Positions 49,781 through 60,479 of a stretch of 64,000 nucleotides of DNA are shown one piece after another. This DNA comes from Branchiostoma floridae (Eukaryota; Chordata; Leptocardii; Amphioxiformes; Branchiostomatidae), in NCBI RefSeq assembly GCF_000003815.2, contig NC_049993.1, positions 14,271,370 to 14,335,369 on the forward strand, in the 5' to 3' direction. The first letter of the stretch is position 1; every line of letters begins with the position of its first letter. The notes under the pieces are model-generated. The model saw only the letters and a list, made by a program, of their open reading frames with translations, had not been told where the DNA came from and made no database searches. A program made the position numbers and the translations under genes.

Positions 49781-50828
49781 GGAGACAATACGGAGTGCTC
49801 AGCTGATGTTATGACATATTGGTGGAAAATCAAATCACCATCTGACTTAAGTTGGCCACATCCCTTCTTCTTTCTGAGTTTCCCAACTTCCTCCCACCAC
49901 ACCGCTCTGAGGCACATAGTCGAACCTCAATAATGCTGACAACCTTAGACATTTTAAATGCCAAACGTCAAGCTTAAGGAACACCACGCTACCATATGCC
50001 GTCGACCTCTTAAACGCACATTACACAATTAAGTGTCACATCTTGATAATTACTAATCAGATGGACATCCTCTGTGTCATTAAATAAATACACCACTACT
50101 TTCCCATAACATTTATATTATATAACCATTACTCTCAAATACAACCGACTATAAACATACATACCATCCACAAAAAAGCAATAAATATTTCATGGAGGTA
50201 TGAGGTCCCCGAACTCTAGTGTACAGCTGCTATGATGGAGTAAGTTGTGTTATAGAGATGTTGGATTTATACACGAATTCGTGAGTTGTTGGTTGAAAGG
50301 CTACTTTTCCATTAACCAAAAAAAACGAAACTTTACACAGTTATTAACTGTTCAAAGGCCAAAAAGTGTGCTAAGTTTCATTTCTCTTTGTTAATGGGAA
50401 AGAAGGCTACAGAAAGTTTTAATCATAACACCGCAGATCTCATCACCCTGACGATCGTGTATACCTCACTCTACACCAGCAACGAAAAAAGAAAAACTGC
50501 TCGGATTTCAGAGTTGAAATTATGCATATGGCTTATAGAGAAATGCAGCTTATTACATGTGCAGGCTTAGTATCCTACAATAGCAAAAATTGGTTTAGGA
50601 AAATTCTTAAGTGTACGTTAATTGGACCTCACTTTTCTTCTGACGGGATACCGAGGGTGTGGTCACCTTAAAAGCAGCTCAGTCACTTATAAAATATTGA
50701 TCAACAAATTTAGATATTTCAATCTCAAGAGGACATATGTCTTAACTTTGTGCCAAATTTCAACCCATTCGATCAAAGAACGACTCTGTTATGAAACCAC
50801 TTGCATTACTTTCTAACTCACCCTCGTA

Positions 50829-50975
50829 GTTATTGATGTGAGGAGCAAGATACATATTTAATCTTATTGATTGAAGAAAGTCGGCATCTCCTGAATGCTT
50901 AAACATAATCTCCCCTACTTTCATAATCACAATTTGTTTACTCCTAATTCTCAAGAAACTAAGAACACAATGTCT
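50829..50975. repeat. diverged minisatellite, right part
   Basis: 'TTGATGTGAGGAGCAAGATA', 'GAAGAAAGTCGGCATCTCCTGAA' and 'TTTCATAATCACAATTTGTTTACTC' continue the units at 47890-48566 after the mariner-like insertion. Confidence 0.7.
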
Positions 50976-51213
50976 ACTCTAACCCTCAAATCGCTATGAT
51001 CTCAATAGTTTAGTTCATTGCTGTTATTGTGTGGGCCGACTACTCTCCATTCGCAACCAGTGGCTGAATTACGAGACCGTACGATAGACGAGCCCAAAAA
51101 TTTCTAAGATATTGTTCAGCACTATATGGAGTATAATTTTTCCTTCTTATCAGACTCATAAATCATTTATAACTTGTAGCAAAATCAGAATTTAGATAAA
51201 GCCTTCGACCGGC

Positions 51214-51546
51214 ATGATTGTGTTGACACCTTGGCACGGCGATACGGATGACTCGTATCAAGCTGTCGCCAAAGATGTTTATCTATCGCAGATGTGTTAT
51301 GATTATGCCGTAGAATCTGGTATCTCTATCTACGTCACATACAGATATCACCACATTATAAGGAAATGGAAATTCCCAATAGTTTTTTTCTGTGTAAGGA
51401 CCGTCCGGAAAATATTTTACATTTTCGACATTAGAGGGAACAATGTAACATTCGTCGAAGGCCGTTGTACAGTTTGGAATTCTGATGTCTTGGCGTTTTT
51501 AAATAGGCTGTTTCAGAAACACCTTCAGGAATGCACCAATGGCTGA
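51214..51546 (+). other. unassigned 110-codon open frame
   Basis: Protein-like composition with aromatic and charged residues (GDTDDSYQAVAKDVYLSQMC near the start, NVTFVEGRCTVWNSDVLAFL near the end) and no low-complexity repeat. I do not recognise the family. There is no signal peptide; a partly hydrophobic centre (about 52-70) is not a clear helix. It may be the last exon of an unseen gene or a remnant of a mobile element. Confidence 0.3.
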
Positions 51547-51549
51547 CCA

Positions 51550-52555
51550 TTCAGTACCATGCGACATATATTCCAAGATTATCCTCATTTTTTTTTCTAT
51601 CGTACGACGGCCGTACGACCGATTGTGACGAATATTTTTTTTTCTGTAAGTTACAAGGCATCTAATTAAGAATCAAACTTGTTATGTGCAACGGTATGCA
51701 TCCTCGTTTTTATAGTGACAGTCTCGTCCAAAAGATACAGGATCGAAAATTATCGGTATTGCAAAATTTTATATTTGTAGTGTGTGTAACGTTCATTCTG
51801 AGAGAGAACTTACAAAAGGGCGTGTGCAACATTGAATTTACTACTGTTTGTTGAGTATGCATTCTAATAATAAGGTTTCCGTTATATCTGTGTTTATAAC
51901 AGTAAATAATATGATAGAGACTTCCTTACAATTTGAATGTTTTATTCACATGAAAATGCCAGAATTTAGGATGATACAAGAAGGAAGTATGTACATACTG
52001 TAACTCGTATTGCGGCTCTTAGCTACTCAACATTCGGCACAGCAAATCGACACATCATTACAACGCATAGCCAGCATTGCCTAATATGTCATCTTTAGAA
52101 ACAGATGTTACTTGCAAAATTGTTAAGCGAAGATTCTTTTTCCGCCATGATGTAAAAAGCTAGTTACACACTTTTTCATGGAAAAAGATCTGTTAAATTT
52201 GTAACACAAAAATTTACAGGGTTTTACCAAAGGGCTCTCTTAACATGTCGATTTTTTTTCTTCAAAATTGTCCAATTTTGCACAGCCTACGTCATCCAAA
52301 GGACATACTGTACATTAGTTTGCTTGTCTCCAGATCCACGTCAACTCTCGTCATTTCTCACGAGACTTCATGTACAAAGTTACAACCTTACATTGGTGAG
52401 TCAGTACTGCATATCCGGACAGCCATTTTTCTCGTGGGTCATCGCAGTAGTCGCAACGATGTGGTCTTCAATCTATTTTATAAGATAAAAAAATGACCAA
52501 TCAACAATTATAATACCCTTAACTTGAAAGTTCATCTGTGTTGGTAAAAGTTATG
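51550..52555. other. gene-free stretch
   Basis: No gene or repeat recognised. Confidence 0.4.
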
Positions 52556-52560
52556 TTGTA

Positions 52561-52812
52561 ACTAGTTTAACTGTGATATCCAACACAAAAATTGGACTTA
52601 TCCAAATTTTTGACTGAACAGCACCAGTACAGTCTCTGTCAAGGAATGAACAATCCACTGCTGTCGTGACGTCACGTTATGCAGATAGAAGACGAGGATC
52701 ATACGTGACGTCACGGCAACAGTGTATTGTTCATTCCTTGACAGACTGGTACTGTTCAGTCGAAAATTTGGGTGAGTCCAATTTTTGTGTTGGTTATAAC
52801 AGTTTAACTAGT
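52561..52812. mobile_element. foldback element with arms of about 113 bp
   Basis: From ACTAGTTTAACTGT at the left to TTTAACTAGT at the right the two arms are inverted over about 113 bp with few mismatches. They include 'CAACACAAAAATTGGACT', 'GTCAAGGAATGAACAAT' and 'CGTGACGTCACG', and meet around a loop of about 25 bases centred near 52690. No target duplication was identified. It may form a strong hairpin when single-stranded. Confidence 0.85.
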
Positions 52813-55800
52813 CCAATAATTACCATACCTCTTGGTGAATTGACAGCTTCTTCAATGGACTTCCTACCAACTTTGTTTTATGAGAAGTACTATCAACTCT
52901 ACATGTCACTCCTAAATCCACACATGTAACTTTTGACCCGATTTCATGTAAACGCTAACCACCAGTGGAACTGTGGACAGTAAAAGGACAAACCAGAGTG
53001 ATTACAAATTCGTTAGTTCAAATGATACAATAAATAGCTAAAAGGTAAATATGCATACGAGTAGAAACGCCACGTAAACCATTGACCCTTTTGACCTTCA
53101 TCTGATAAATGAATAATGAACACATTAAACGTATATACCAAAATTTCCATATCTGCAAAGTTTATCTACACCACAAAGTCACTCACATAATAAGGAACGT
53201 GCGAGATACATTCAATACGGAATGACATTAATAAATGTAGTTCTATAAAGCCCGACATATCCACAAACTGACATTGTAAACTTCCTGGCCCACCAACCAG
53301 CTTCTCACGTCATAAGCCTTGGTCGTTTTAGCAATCGTAACCAAAAATATGATGGATCGTATAATTTTACGAGACATCGTAGTACTAATCAAGTTTAGGA
53401 TCCAATCTACCGCGCTACGAGCAGTAAGTCAATTTGATAATTTATGACCTTGAATGAAACCTTCCATGATTTAGCAGAAATGTAGACATGCAAGCTAAAA
53501 AAACAAGAAATATCACTTAAAAACTTGTCTGAAATATTAAAAGGCAAAGTTTTATTCCACGTTGTGTTTGTTTAGAATTAATATAGCAATATGTTTCAAC
53601 AAGATGACTGCACTCAAAACACTTTCTATTTTGGAGAGGCCTGTTGGAAAATTCAATCAAGAAATGGTAAACTGTTTTGCTACCACAAAGCAATAAATTG
53701 CGTATTTCATCCAGTAACTAGACTGGGTGGTTCCTTTTATTGCCCTTTCGGGGCCTTTTTATGATGCCCTTGAAAAACAACCCCGGTCCAACCTACAGGA
53801 ACTGGGACCGCGCAAGATGGCATTTTAGTAGAAAACAGAATTGCGAGTGTTATAATCTGTAATCTAACATTGTTACCTGCTTGCATGTATATAGATAGTT
53901 AATTGTCTTTTTGGTCAGCAGATCTTTCTATCTATCTAAATCACATCAAATGATATCGAAGAAGAAACATATAAAGACGAGGCTGGGGCTGGCACTTCTT
54001 AAAGCTCAGCTTAAAGCCAATACATTCTTGAATGAAATGATTGAATGTACTTGTATGCATTGCTTTTCTGGGCAATAGTTATAACTTTATGCGTTGCTTT
54101 TCTGGGCCATTGTTGTCACTTTATATATTCAAACAAATGTTTTAATGTGATTTTATAAAATCAATAATTTAAATGTACGTAGATGGACGTGTTGAGGTAA
54201 TTTATTCGTAGCGATTGTCGTGGGCTAAACCAAACCATGCTTCCATGTGGCAACTGTGAAATAGATATACGTATATCACACACATACCATCAATATAAAA
54301 CACAACCTAAGAAGAAAAAAAATTTCACCTATATTTATATGATATCATGATTATCAAATTGGAGTAAATTGCTTGCCATACGATTGTGATCTTAACGCAC
54401 ATGCTAAGCTTTCGCACATGCTTCAAAGGCTTTCGAAAAGCACAATTTCATTAATAATATGGAACGAAAGATTTATGCACTTTTTGAGTCATAATTTACT
54501 GCAAAATTATATATCTAAAATTCTTATCCTTCATATGCAGTTCTTTTCTGTAAATTGAAGATTATTGAGCTAGACTCTTTATAATAAAATAATTGATATA
54601 ACAAATAATTGTTTGAAATATGCTTACAGTGAAATGACCGTGTTTGCTTCTGTGGCACTCCGCATCGTTGTGGCTGTGACTTCTCCTTAGGGAATGATAT
54701 CCTGAAACTCCAGATGATAAATTAGTATTTCAATACAGAAAAGTAAAATCATACGTCAAAGCACATTATAAAAAAAACATTAACTCCGAATCATTGGATG
54801 ATATGATGGAAACTATGATAGGGAAACGGTAATGTAACATTAAAGAAGATTGAGGTCCTTTTCATCGCTCATAATTTGATAACACCGATACCGGTTCCAG
54901 TACAAATTTCATTTTCATCCTTCCTATGAAGATAAAATGATATCAAATATACCTAGAATTTAATTTTCTCACCAAATCAAAATATGATACTAGGATTAAC
55001 CACGTAGTAACAATTAGTTTTGCCATACTGCAGTTCCGAGATTAATATATGATATCGAAAACCAATGATATAGAATTTGACTGGCTGAAAATATAATGAA
55101 TATTTACAGAAATACGCTCCACAATGATCATAACTTTTCGAAAGGCCATCAAAGTGAATTCTTAATCATGACTTTCTTGCCTTTAATTACCAGTTTAAGA
55201 GTAAGGTGTGGCGGGTTGGTCAATATAATATAACAAGCTTCTACCACGATTCGTACCTGAGAAGCTAATATATGTTACGCCGAATGGCAGTTATACCGTT
55301 TTTGTTTTTCAGATTCAGATGCGTAAGCTGGTGTGTTACGCTTGAGCGCGGTTATGTCGGTTATACAGATACAGATGCAATTAAGTAGCGAGGTACGTTA
55401 TTAGACGGTTGTCACCTCTTTCTAGGCTTCTAAAAATGTTAGCTCTGAAAACTTTCTTACAAGCAATAAGGGGAAGAATGTTTGGGACACTGTCAGAAAT
55501 GTAGGCTAAAGGTATAGAATTATCAAAAGTTATATTCATTTCCTTTCTTCAATTATCTGTCATCATCCTTATGAGGTATGAGATATTTGATTTCTTATTT
55601 CAGATCTGCTTTTGAAGTAAATATTTAGTAATGGGGGCTTTAACATTCCATGCATCTAATGTTGTAGGTTACTTTCATGCTGCTTGGTGTGTTACAATAT
55701 GTACGGATGTGTTCACTATCGCTTCTAATATCAAAGGGTTATCTTTATCATCTGATATTTATGTATTACCGATTTCACATCTTTACCACAATCATGAAAA

Positions 55801-56328
55801 TGTTCACACATACCTGTCTAATCGTGTTACATGAATGAACAAAGAAAAGCTACCTATCTAATAGCTTTACACGGCTTAGGCACGTTGCCTAATCTATCTT
55901 TAATAGAACGTCTGCCGTAGCCACAATGCTTCGCTTGTTAAACGTATAGCCATTGGCGAGAAATTAATTCAACATTACTGCACAATTGATATAGCGAGAA
56001 ACGAAGGATATTTTATTCATAGATATCGTCTTAATGAGACCAAACGAAACTGGTTGTCTGAAACAGTTACCTCAAGTTTACCAAAGCTTTCAGGTAGACC
56101 CTGAAAGCTTTGGTAATATACATTTCTACTGAACTTCTTACAAATAAATCTGTTTGACGGAGTTTTTGAGTGCCACTGGCGTTTTAAAACTCTACAAGGC
56201 TAGCAGCCACTATACCATTGAGATTACAATGAACTGTACTCTACTTCGCTCTCGTTGTTTTCTTCAACTTGTAATCCCCAAACATCTGAATTTCTGCCTA
56301 TATAACCTCTTAATTTTCTAGTCGGTCT
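52813..56328. other. gene-free AT-rich stretch
   Basis: Lies 3' of the SH3 exon on the gene's strand, so remaining exons of that gene could be here. Only one weak candidate was found (53737-53792, see findings). An inverted TACCAAAGCTTTCAGG/CCTGAAAGCTTTGGTA pair lies at 56085-56114. Confidence 0.4.
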
Positions 56329-56329
56329 A

Positions 56330-56437
56330 ACAGCCGGTTCACCATTCGGTCCACCAAATTTTTACAGGTCCGGTTTTAAGAAAAAACGTATAAGAAAAGA
56401 AAGACGGTTTTGTACCGGTACGATGTACCAGTATTCA
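56330..56437 (-). mobile_element. hAT-like MITE (family B), terminal fragment
   Basis: Inverse of the left end of the family: 'CCGGTTCACC', 'ACAGGTCCGGTTTT', 'GGTTTTGTACCGGTAC'. It ends about 70 bp from the SH3 exon donor site. Confidence 0.7.
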
Positions 56438-56508
56438 CTACGGAATAGTTACTGTATAATGAAGTGCAGTTGTCTTTCGGGCACGGGTTTGCAAATCAAG
56501 TCTCTCAC

Positions 56509-56700
56509 CTTGCACGGGCTCCATGCCACCGATGACCTGGACAGAAGAGGCGGGAAAAAGTCCCACCGTCCCCCGAGAGAAGCCGTACCACCACCCGTCC
56601 GTGCCCTTGTGAAGTACCTCCACGATGTCATCCACTTCCAGAGTCAAGCCACCGTCTCCCGGAGGCTTGTAACTTGACACGGTCTTTGCCAAGATTCGTT
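56509..56700 (-). CDS. SH3-domain exon (cytoplasmic part of MAM/Ig receptor gene)
   Basis: 192 bp between an acceptor (TTGTCTTTTCAG) and a donor (CAAG|GTGAGAG), both phase 1. It codes an SH3 domain of about 50 residues: an ALYDY-equivalent strand (TVSSYKPPGDGG), LTLEVDDIVEVL (diverging turn), GTDGWWYG (the paired tryptophans of the n-Src/ligand face) and GLFPASSVQVI (consensus GLFPSNYV, with Ser in place of Tyr in the last ligand-binding position). SH3 domains bind proline-rich peptides in the cytosol. Joined to the transmembrane exon upstream, the frame runs ...ARKP-E-RILAK.... Both sides abut mobile-element sequence (56330-56437 and 56723-57020). A separate SH3 gene on the same strand cannot be excluded. 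Confidence 0.8.
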
Positions 56701-56722
56701 CTGAAAAGACAAGATAATACAT

Positions 56723-57020
56723 ATATGCCCGAAAGCAGTTACCCAAGCAACTGGATGTGGATTTTGGAAACGGTCAAACGTTTCAACTAGCATACACCAG
56801 TTTTCGTCAGTGACACTGAAGTGATCTTGAAGAAACCGGTCTTTTATACCCTAGAACTAGTTATGAATAAAGACAGTTTTAGATGCCCTATAGGAAATAG
56901 GGTAGTACAAGCTGAAGACAATTTTGATTCCAATAGTATCACTGACGAAAATTAGTGGATGCTAGTTGAAACGTTTCGAAAAGCATATCGAGTTTCTTGA
57001 GTAACTGCTTTTGGGCATAT
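56723..57020. mobile_element. MITE family E with about 85-bp inverted arms
   Basis: Starts ATATGCCCGAAAGCAGTTAC and ends GTAACTGCTTTTGGGCATAT, with inverted matching through 'AAACGTTTCAACTAGCAT' and 'TTTTCGTCAGTGA'. A scrap is at 24111-24173. It sits 22 bp from the 3' splice site of the SH3 exon, so the branch point may be inside it. Confidence 0.8.
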
Positions 57021-58118
57021 CTTATTACCTGGATGTCTAAACTTTATCGACGTATAATACATATACTATGTACACGAAACGTTTACTGAATGTAGATAAG
57101 TTTGTCACAGTACAGTTATCTGTATATTTGAAATAAATGGCAATACTCATTGTGTCTTCCGTTTATTCACCCATGATCCTTTATAAAACACAATTCATAA
57201 CAACATGAATATACACATGAAGAGATGAATAAGTCCCGGATAAAAGCAATGGGAAATATTGAATTCATAACAATTAATGATGGCGGCAAATCAAATGTTA
57301 TGATGATCAGTTGGCCAAATGTAATATATGTCAATAAAGCAATGGTATACATTGGAAAACCACATTGTGATCGTAAATTATTTCAGATATGCAGGAGTTA
57401 GTAAAATTTGCAAGAGTTTGAAATAAATCTAGTATTATCAGTATTATTCAAATAGCTTTCAGAATCGGAATGTTAAATGGTAGGACATTCTTTTGCCATA
57501 TGCATCGTTGATGTTGAAATCCGTACAATTAATGTTTTTCATGATAAGACATTTTTGCTTTCCATAATATTAAATATGAAAAGTGACAGTAATCCTGCAT
57601 CGTCATCATAATAAAGGTGCAATGCTTATCAGTATGTATTATAGCAATCCTAGCATTAGTGATGCTTGACGTGAGCCTTATTTCTTTTGACAGCAGAAAT
57701 GACTTCTCTCAACCGTTATTATATTGTTATCAACCACGTCTAGTACAGATTATCACTTTCTGAAACAGACTCAGTCATCATAGCCTACCAATTATAGATT
57801 AGTATAGCGTTTTCTGGTGGCGTCATAGGGCATAGACATTGGGGGATGCAGTTTCGAAGTTCATTGTGTGTTATGCGCCAAAGTTAAAGGCCAGTTAGAC
57901 ATAATAAAAACGCATCTGGCAATAGTCAAACATGCACATCGAGACAATGGCTGATAAAAGAGCTGTTATGGACATTCACGTTTGATGAGTTCGTGCTTCT
58001 TAAAACATTTTGATATCATTTAGGGACAAAAATGATGTTCCTTACCCTTGAGCTATGGTGATATCAAATGAAATAAAAAACACAAACATTGTAGTCAGAA
58101 CCAGCTTGATTAATTAAC
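57021..58118. other. intron sequence, nothing further recognised
   Basis: AT-rich, between the transmembrane and SH3 exons. No additional exon could be supported. Confidence 0.4.
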
Positions 58119-58274
58119 GGTATACAGGCTTTTCATTTGACCTCACCTGTGCCATGTTTAATTACATCGTACGTCAGTAAACCACACTAATTATGTTACT
58201 GCTTAATTCAATTACCCGCCAACATGGTCGTCTGAATTATAATTAGTGTGACGTCAATGAAAAGCCTGTATACC
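58119..58274. mobile_element. 156-bp MITE (family F) in intron
   Basis: GGTATACAGGCTTTTCATTTGAC at the left is inverted as GTCAATGAAAAGCCTGTATACC at the right. Flanks TTAAC and TTACC may be a decayed target duplication. An inner CACACTAATTAT / ATAATTAGTGTG inverted pair is also present. Confidence 0.75.
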
Positions 58275-58696
58275 TTACCAAATGTAGCTTTCTCATGCGG
58301 CGGCCATGATAGATTTTATACAAGTTCAAAGAGGCAAACAAAAGACTGTCCATCATAAGTAGCATTTCAACCAATGATAGCATGAAAATTAGAAAATCGA
58401 CCAATAATAAAATGACTGCATGTCCGTCAAATATTTTCATTATATATTTTATTTTACATCTCTTAAGGGACTATGTTATCATTCTATGCTACTCTAAATT
58501 GCTACATCGTTTTGTGCATAAAAGTTGCTATTTTATTTGATATTTGATCTTATATTGTGAAAATTTGTGTGGGTTGGGGGGAAATTAAATGTGGGCTGAT
58601 TTTAGAAATAAGTTAGCCTGTTTGCCTCGTTGACCTCGTCTTTGATATATCATGCCGTGAGAAAGGTGTATAGCCACATTGCAAAAGGTTCCGTAC

Positions 58697-58936
58697 CTGG
58701 CTTTCTAGCAAGAGTACCGGGGCAGCTCCCTTGGAGCATGAGAGTGCCATCGTTCAGTCTGTATGACCTGGCTTTGATACTCTTTCCGCAGTGTTTGGTT
58801 CGAGGCTTTCTCCTGCCTTTGCTCTTGGAACAGACGATAACAACCAGTAGTGACGTCAGCAGCAGGGCCGTCCCACCCACAGCACCTCCCATGATGCTCC
58901 AGAACTCTAACCACCTTCTCCTGGATGTTGTTTCAT
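58697..58936 (-). CDS. transmembrane and juxtamembrane exon of MAM/Ig receptor gene
   Basis: 240 bp (80 codons) between acceptor GCCCCCCTCCCCCATAG and donor CCAG|GTACGG, both phase 1. A short extracellular stretch (ETTSRRRWLEFW) precedes a 20-residue transmembrane helix (MGGAVGGTALLLTSLLVVIV) and a strongly basic stop-transfer and tail (CSKSKGRRKPRTKHCGKS, later RSYRLNDGTLMLQGS). Positive residues after the helix place the C-terminal side in the cytosol. The Ig exon joins upstream in frame (...YS-N-ETTS), creating an N-E-T glycosylation sequon at the junction. The SH3 exon follows downstream. Confidence 0.8.
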
Positions 58937-59705
58937 CTATGGGGGAGGGGGGCAATAGCGAATAATAAAACTGATGGTCAAATATCACCATTTATTATCA
59001 ATGATTTGGTTTTTATTCTAGACACTGCTAACAAAACCTTACGAAAAATATCGACGTTTCGGTAATTCCTTAGCTATCCTTCTCATGCAGGGGCTAGAAG
59101 TAATTTACCACTTTTCCTGCAAAATAATGTTGTGAAGAAATGGGGAATGTCTCTAATTATGTATCAAATAAGCATTTTATTTCTTAATGAAAGAAATTTC
59201 GTTCATTTGTCAGAGATTGTTGTGACAAGCTGTTTCAGGGATCGGGAGCAGAGATAAATGGGATTCTTGTTTGCTGTAAAACAACGTAGTGCAACATTTA
59301 CATTGGACTTTAGAATTACCTTACGGGCATCATTGTGTATCTAAATCTCGTTTTACCGGAGGAAAGATGCTTGTCATCATCGTCCATCCTGTCCAAATCA
59401 TTTCACACGTTCTTCGCTCAAACGTTTACGTGTGAACCTTACCAGGACTCGTTGCAATTAAGAATTCATTGGAATTGGTTTACAATAAATATAGATGACT
59501 TTGTTCCTCGGGGCCTTTTAAGAAGATCCTTTCAAGCTCAAAGAACGTCTTGAAAGCATCTTGTCTTGAAAGCCATCTTCTTCTTACTCAATGAATCGTT
59601 ACAGAACCCTTGTGAGTAGTACTTAAGACGGAAAATTCGTTATCTTAAGGACATCCTCGTCGTAAATTTAAAGGTTCAAAGTCTTGGTTAATACCGTAAA
59701 CTTAC
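58937..59705. other. intron between Ig and transmembrane exons
   Basis: A dispersed-element scrap ATCGACGTTTCGGTAATTCC lies at 59051. No further exon recognised. Confidence 0.4.
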
Positions 59706-60005
59706 TTGAGTACGACGCCGTCCCTTCTCCAAGTACCGTCAGCTCAACAGCTCTCGAGTCGTTCCGGTATTTCCCGTTGAATGCTCTACAGAGATACTCT
59801 CCGCTATCCGACGTCTGGAGGTCGTGCAATGTCAAATACGAGACGATGTGGTCCAATGTGCTGGAGAGGCCGATAGGCTGGGAGTTGCCGCTCTTGTACC
59901 AGAGGACTTTAGGAGTTGGATTGCCGTCTACGATGCACCACAACGTCACTGTTGCCCCCACGGTTGTGTATCGTGGACTCGTGATATTCACTACTACAGG
60001 TGGAT
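59706..60005 (-). CDS. immunoglobulin-domain exon of MAM/Ig receptor gene
   Basis: 300 bp (100 codons) with acceptor CCATTCTGCAG and donor A|GTAAGT, both phase 1. It is a complete single-exon Ig domain of I-set/C2 type: strand A (DPPVVVNITSP), first cysteine in VTLWCIVDGNPTP, core tryptophan in VLWYKS, and the Y/C motif DSGEYLCRAFNG, ending in AVELTVLG. N-glycosylation sequons lie at NIT and NDS. The upstream exon joins smoothly (PTQ-DPPVVV). Such domains serve adhesion or ligand binding outside the cell. A frame through the intron on this strand is not part of the exon. Confidence 0.88.
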
Positions 60006-60257
60006 CTGCAGAATGGAAGTAAACATTATTAAAACCCTTAAACTGCCAAAACCGGATATATCTGGCACACATATACATGCCCTGTGTGCCATGCCCGGTT
60101 ATAACAGGGATAGCGTATTCCCCCAAAGTAGTAGCTTTGCGCACGTGTAGCGCACGAACCAAGGAAGTTGAGGACTTCGGTCTTGTTCGGGTGTCTCTTT
60201 TCAGGGGTAGCGACCAACCCTGGCACTAGTAGCATTGTATAGGGCTGAAACGAGAAG

Positions 60258-60327
60258 GGGCTGCACGAGCAACCTCCATGGAGGAGCTCCACAGAGCTGA
60301 CCTCCATGGAGGTTGCTCGTGCAGCCC
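60258..60327. repeat. perfect 27-bp inverted repeat
   Basis: GGGCTGCACGAGCAACCTCC... at 60258-60284 is exactly inverted at 60301-60327, separated by 16 bases that contain AGCTC/GAGCT. It lies in the MAM-Ig intron next to the 121-bp array. Confidence 0.9.
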
Positions 60328-60479
60328 TCCAGCTCCACCGAGCGAGCTCTATGCGCTATGAATACAAACACTTGGTTCTCGTCACCTTCATGGAATTTTT
60401 AGTATTACATGGAGGAGCTTCTCTCGTAGAGGACAAACAACCGGACTGAACTAGCAGCTGTACGCAAAACATGGTACGG

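Larger units (their letters stand above)
48569..50826 (+). mobile_element. mariner-like element with about 200-bp terminal inverted repeats
   Basis: The left end CGAGGGTGAGTCAGAAAGTA and the right end TACTTTCTAACTCACCCTCG are inverted and TA-flanked (48567-48568, 50827-50828). The inverted similarity extends about 200 bp inwards (48569-48768 against 50627-50826), including 'GGTTTCATAACAGA' and 'ACATATGTCCTCTTGAGATT'. GAGGGTGAGTCA-type ends with TA are typical of Tc1/mariner elements. No transposase frame is readable. The interior holds a dispersed repeat (family D), a 100-N gap and a LINE fragment, so it is composite. Confidence 0.75.

Noticed and set aside
58630-58965. Plus-strand 111-codon frame
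   Set aside because: Shadow of the transmembrane exon on the opposite strand, which has correct splice sites and a membrane helix.
59684-60150. Plus-strand frames of 112 and 108 codons
   Set aside because: Shadows of the Ig exon, whose cysteines, tryptophan and splice sites are on the minus strand.
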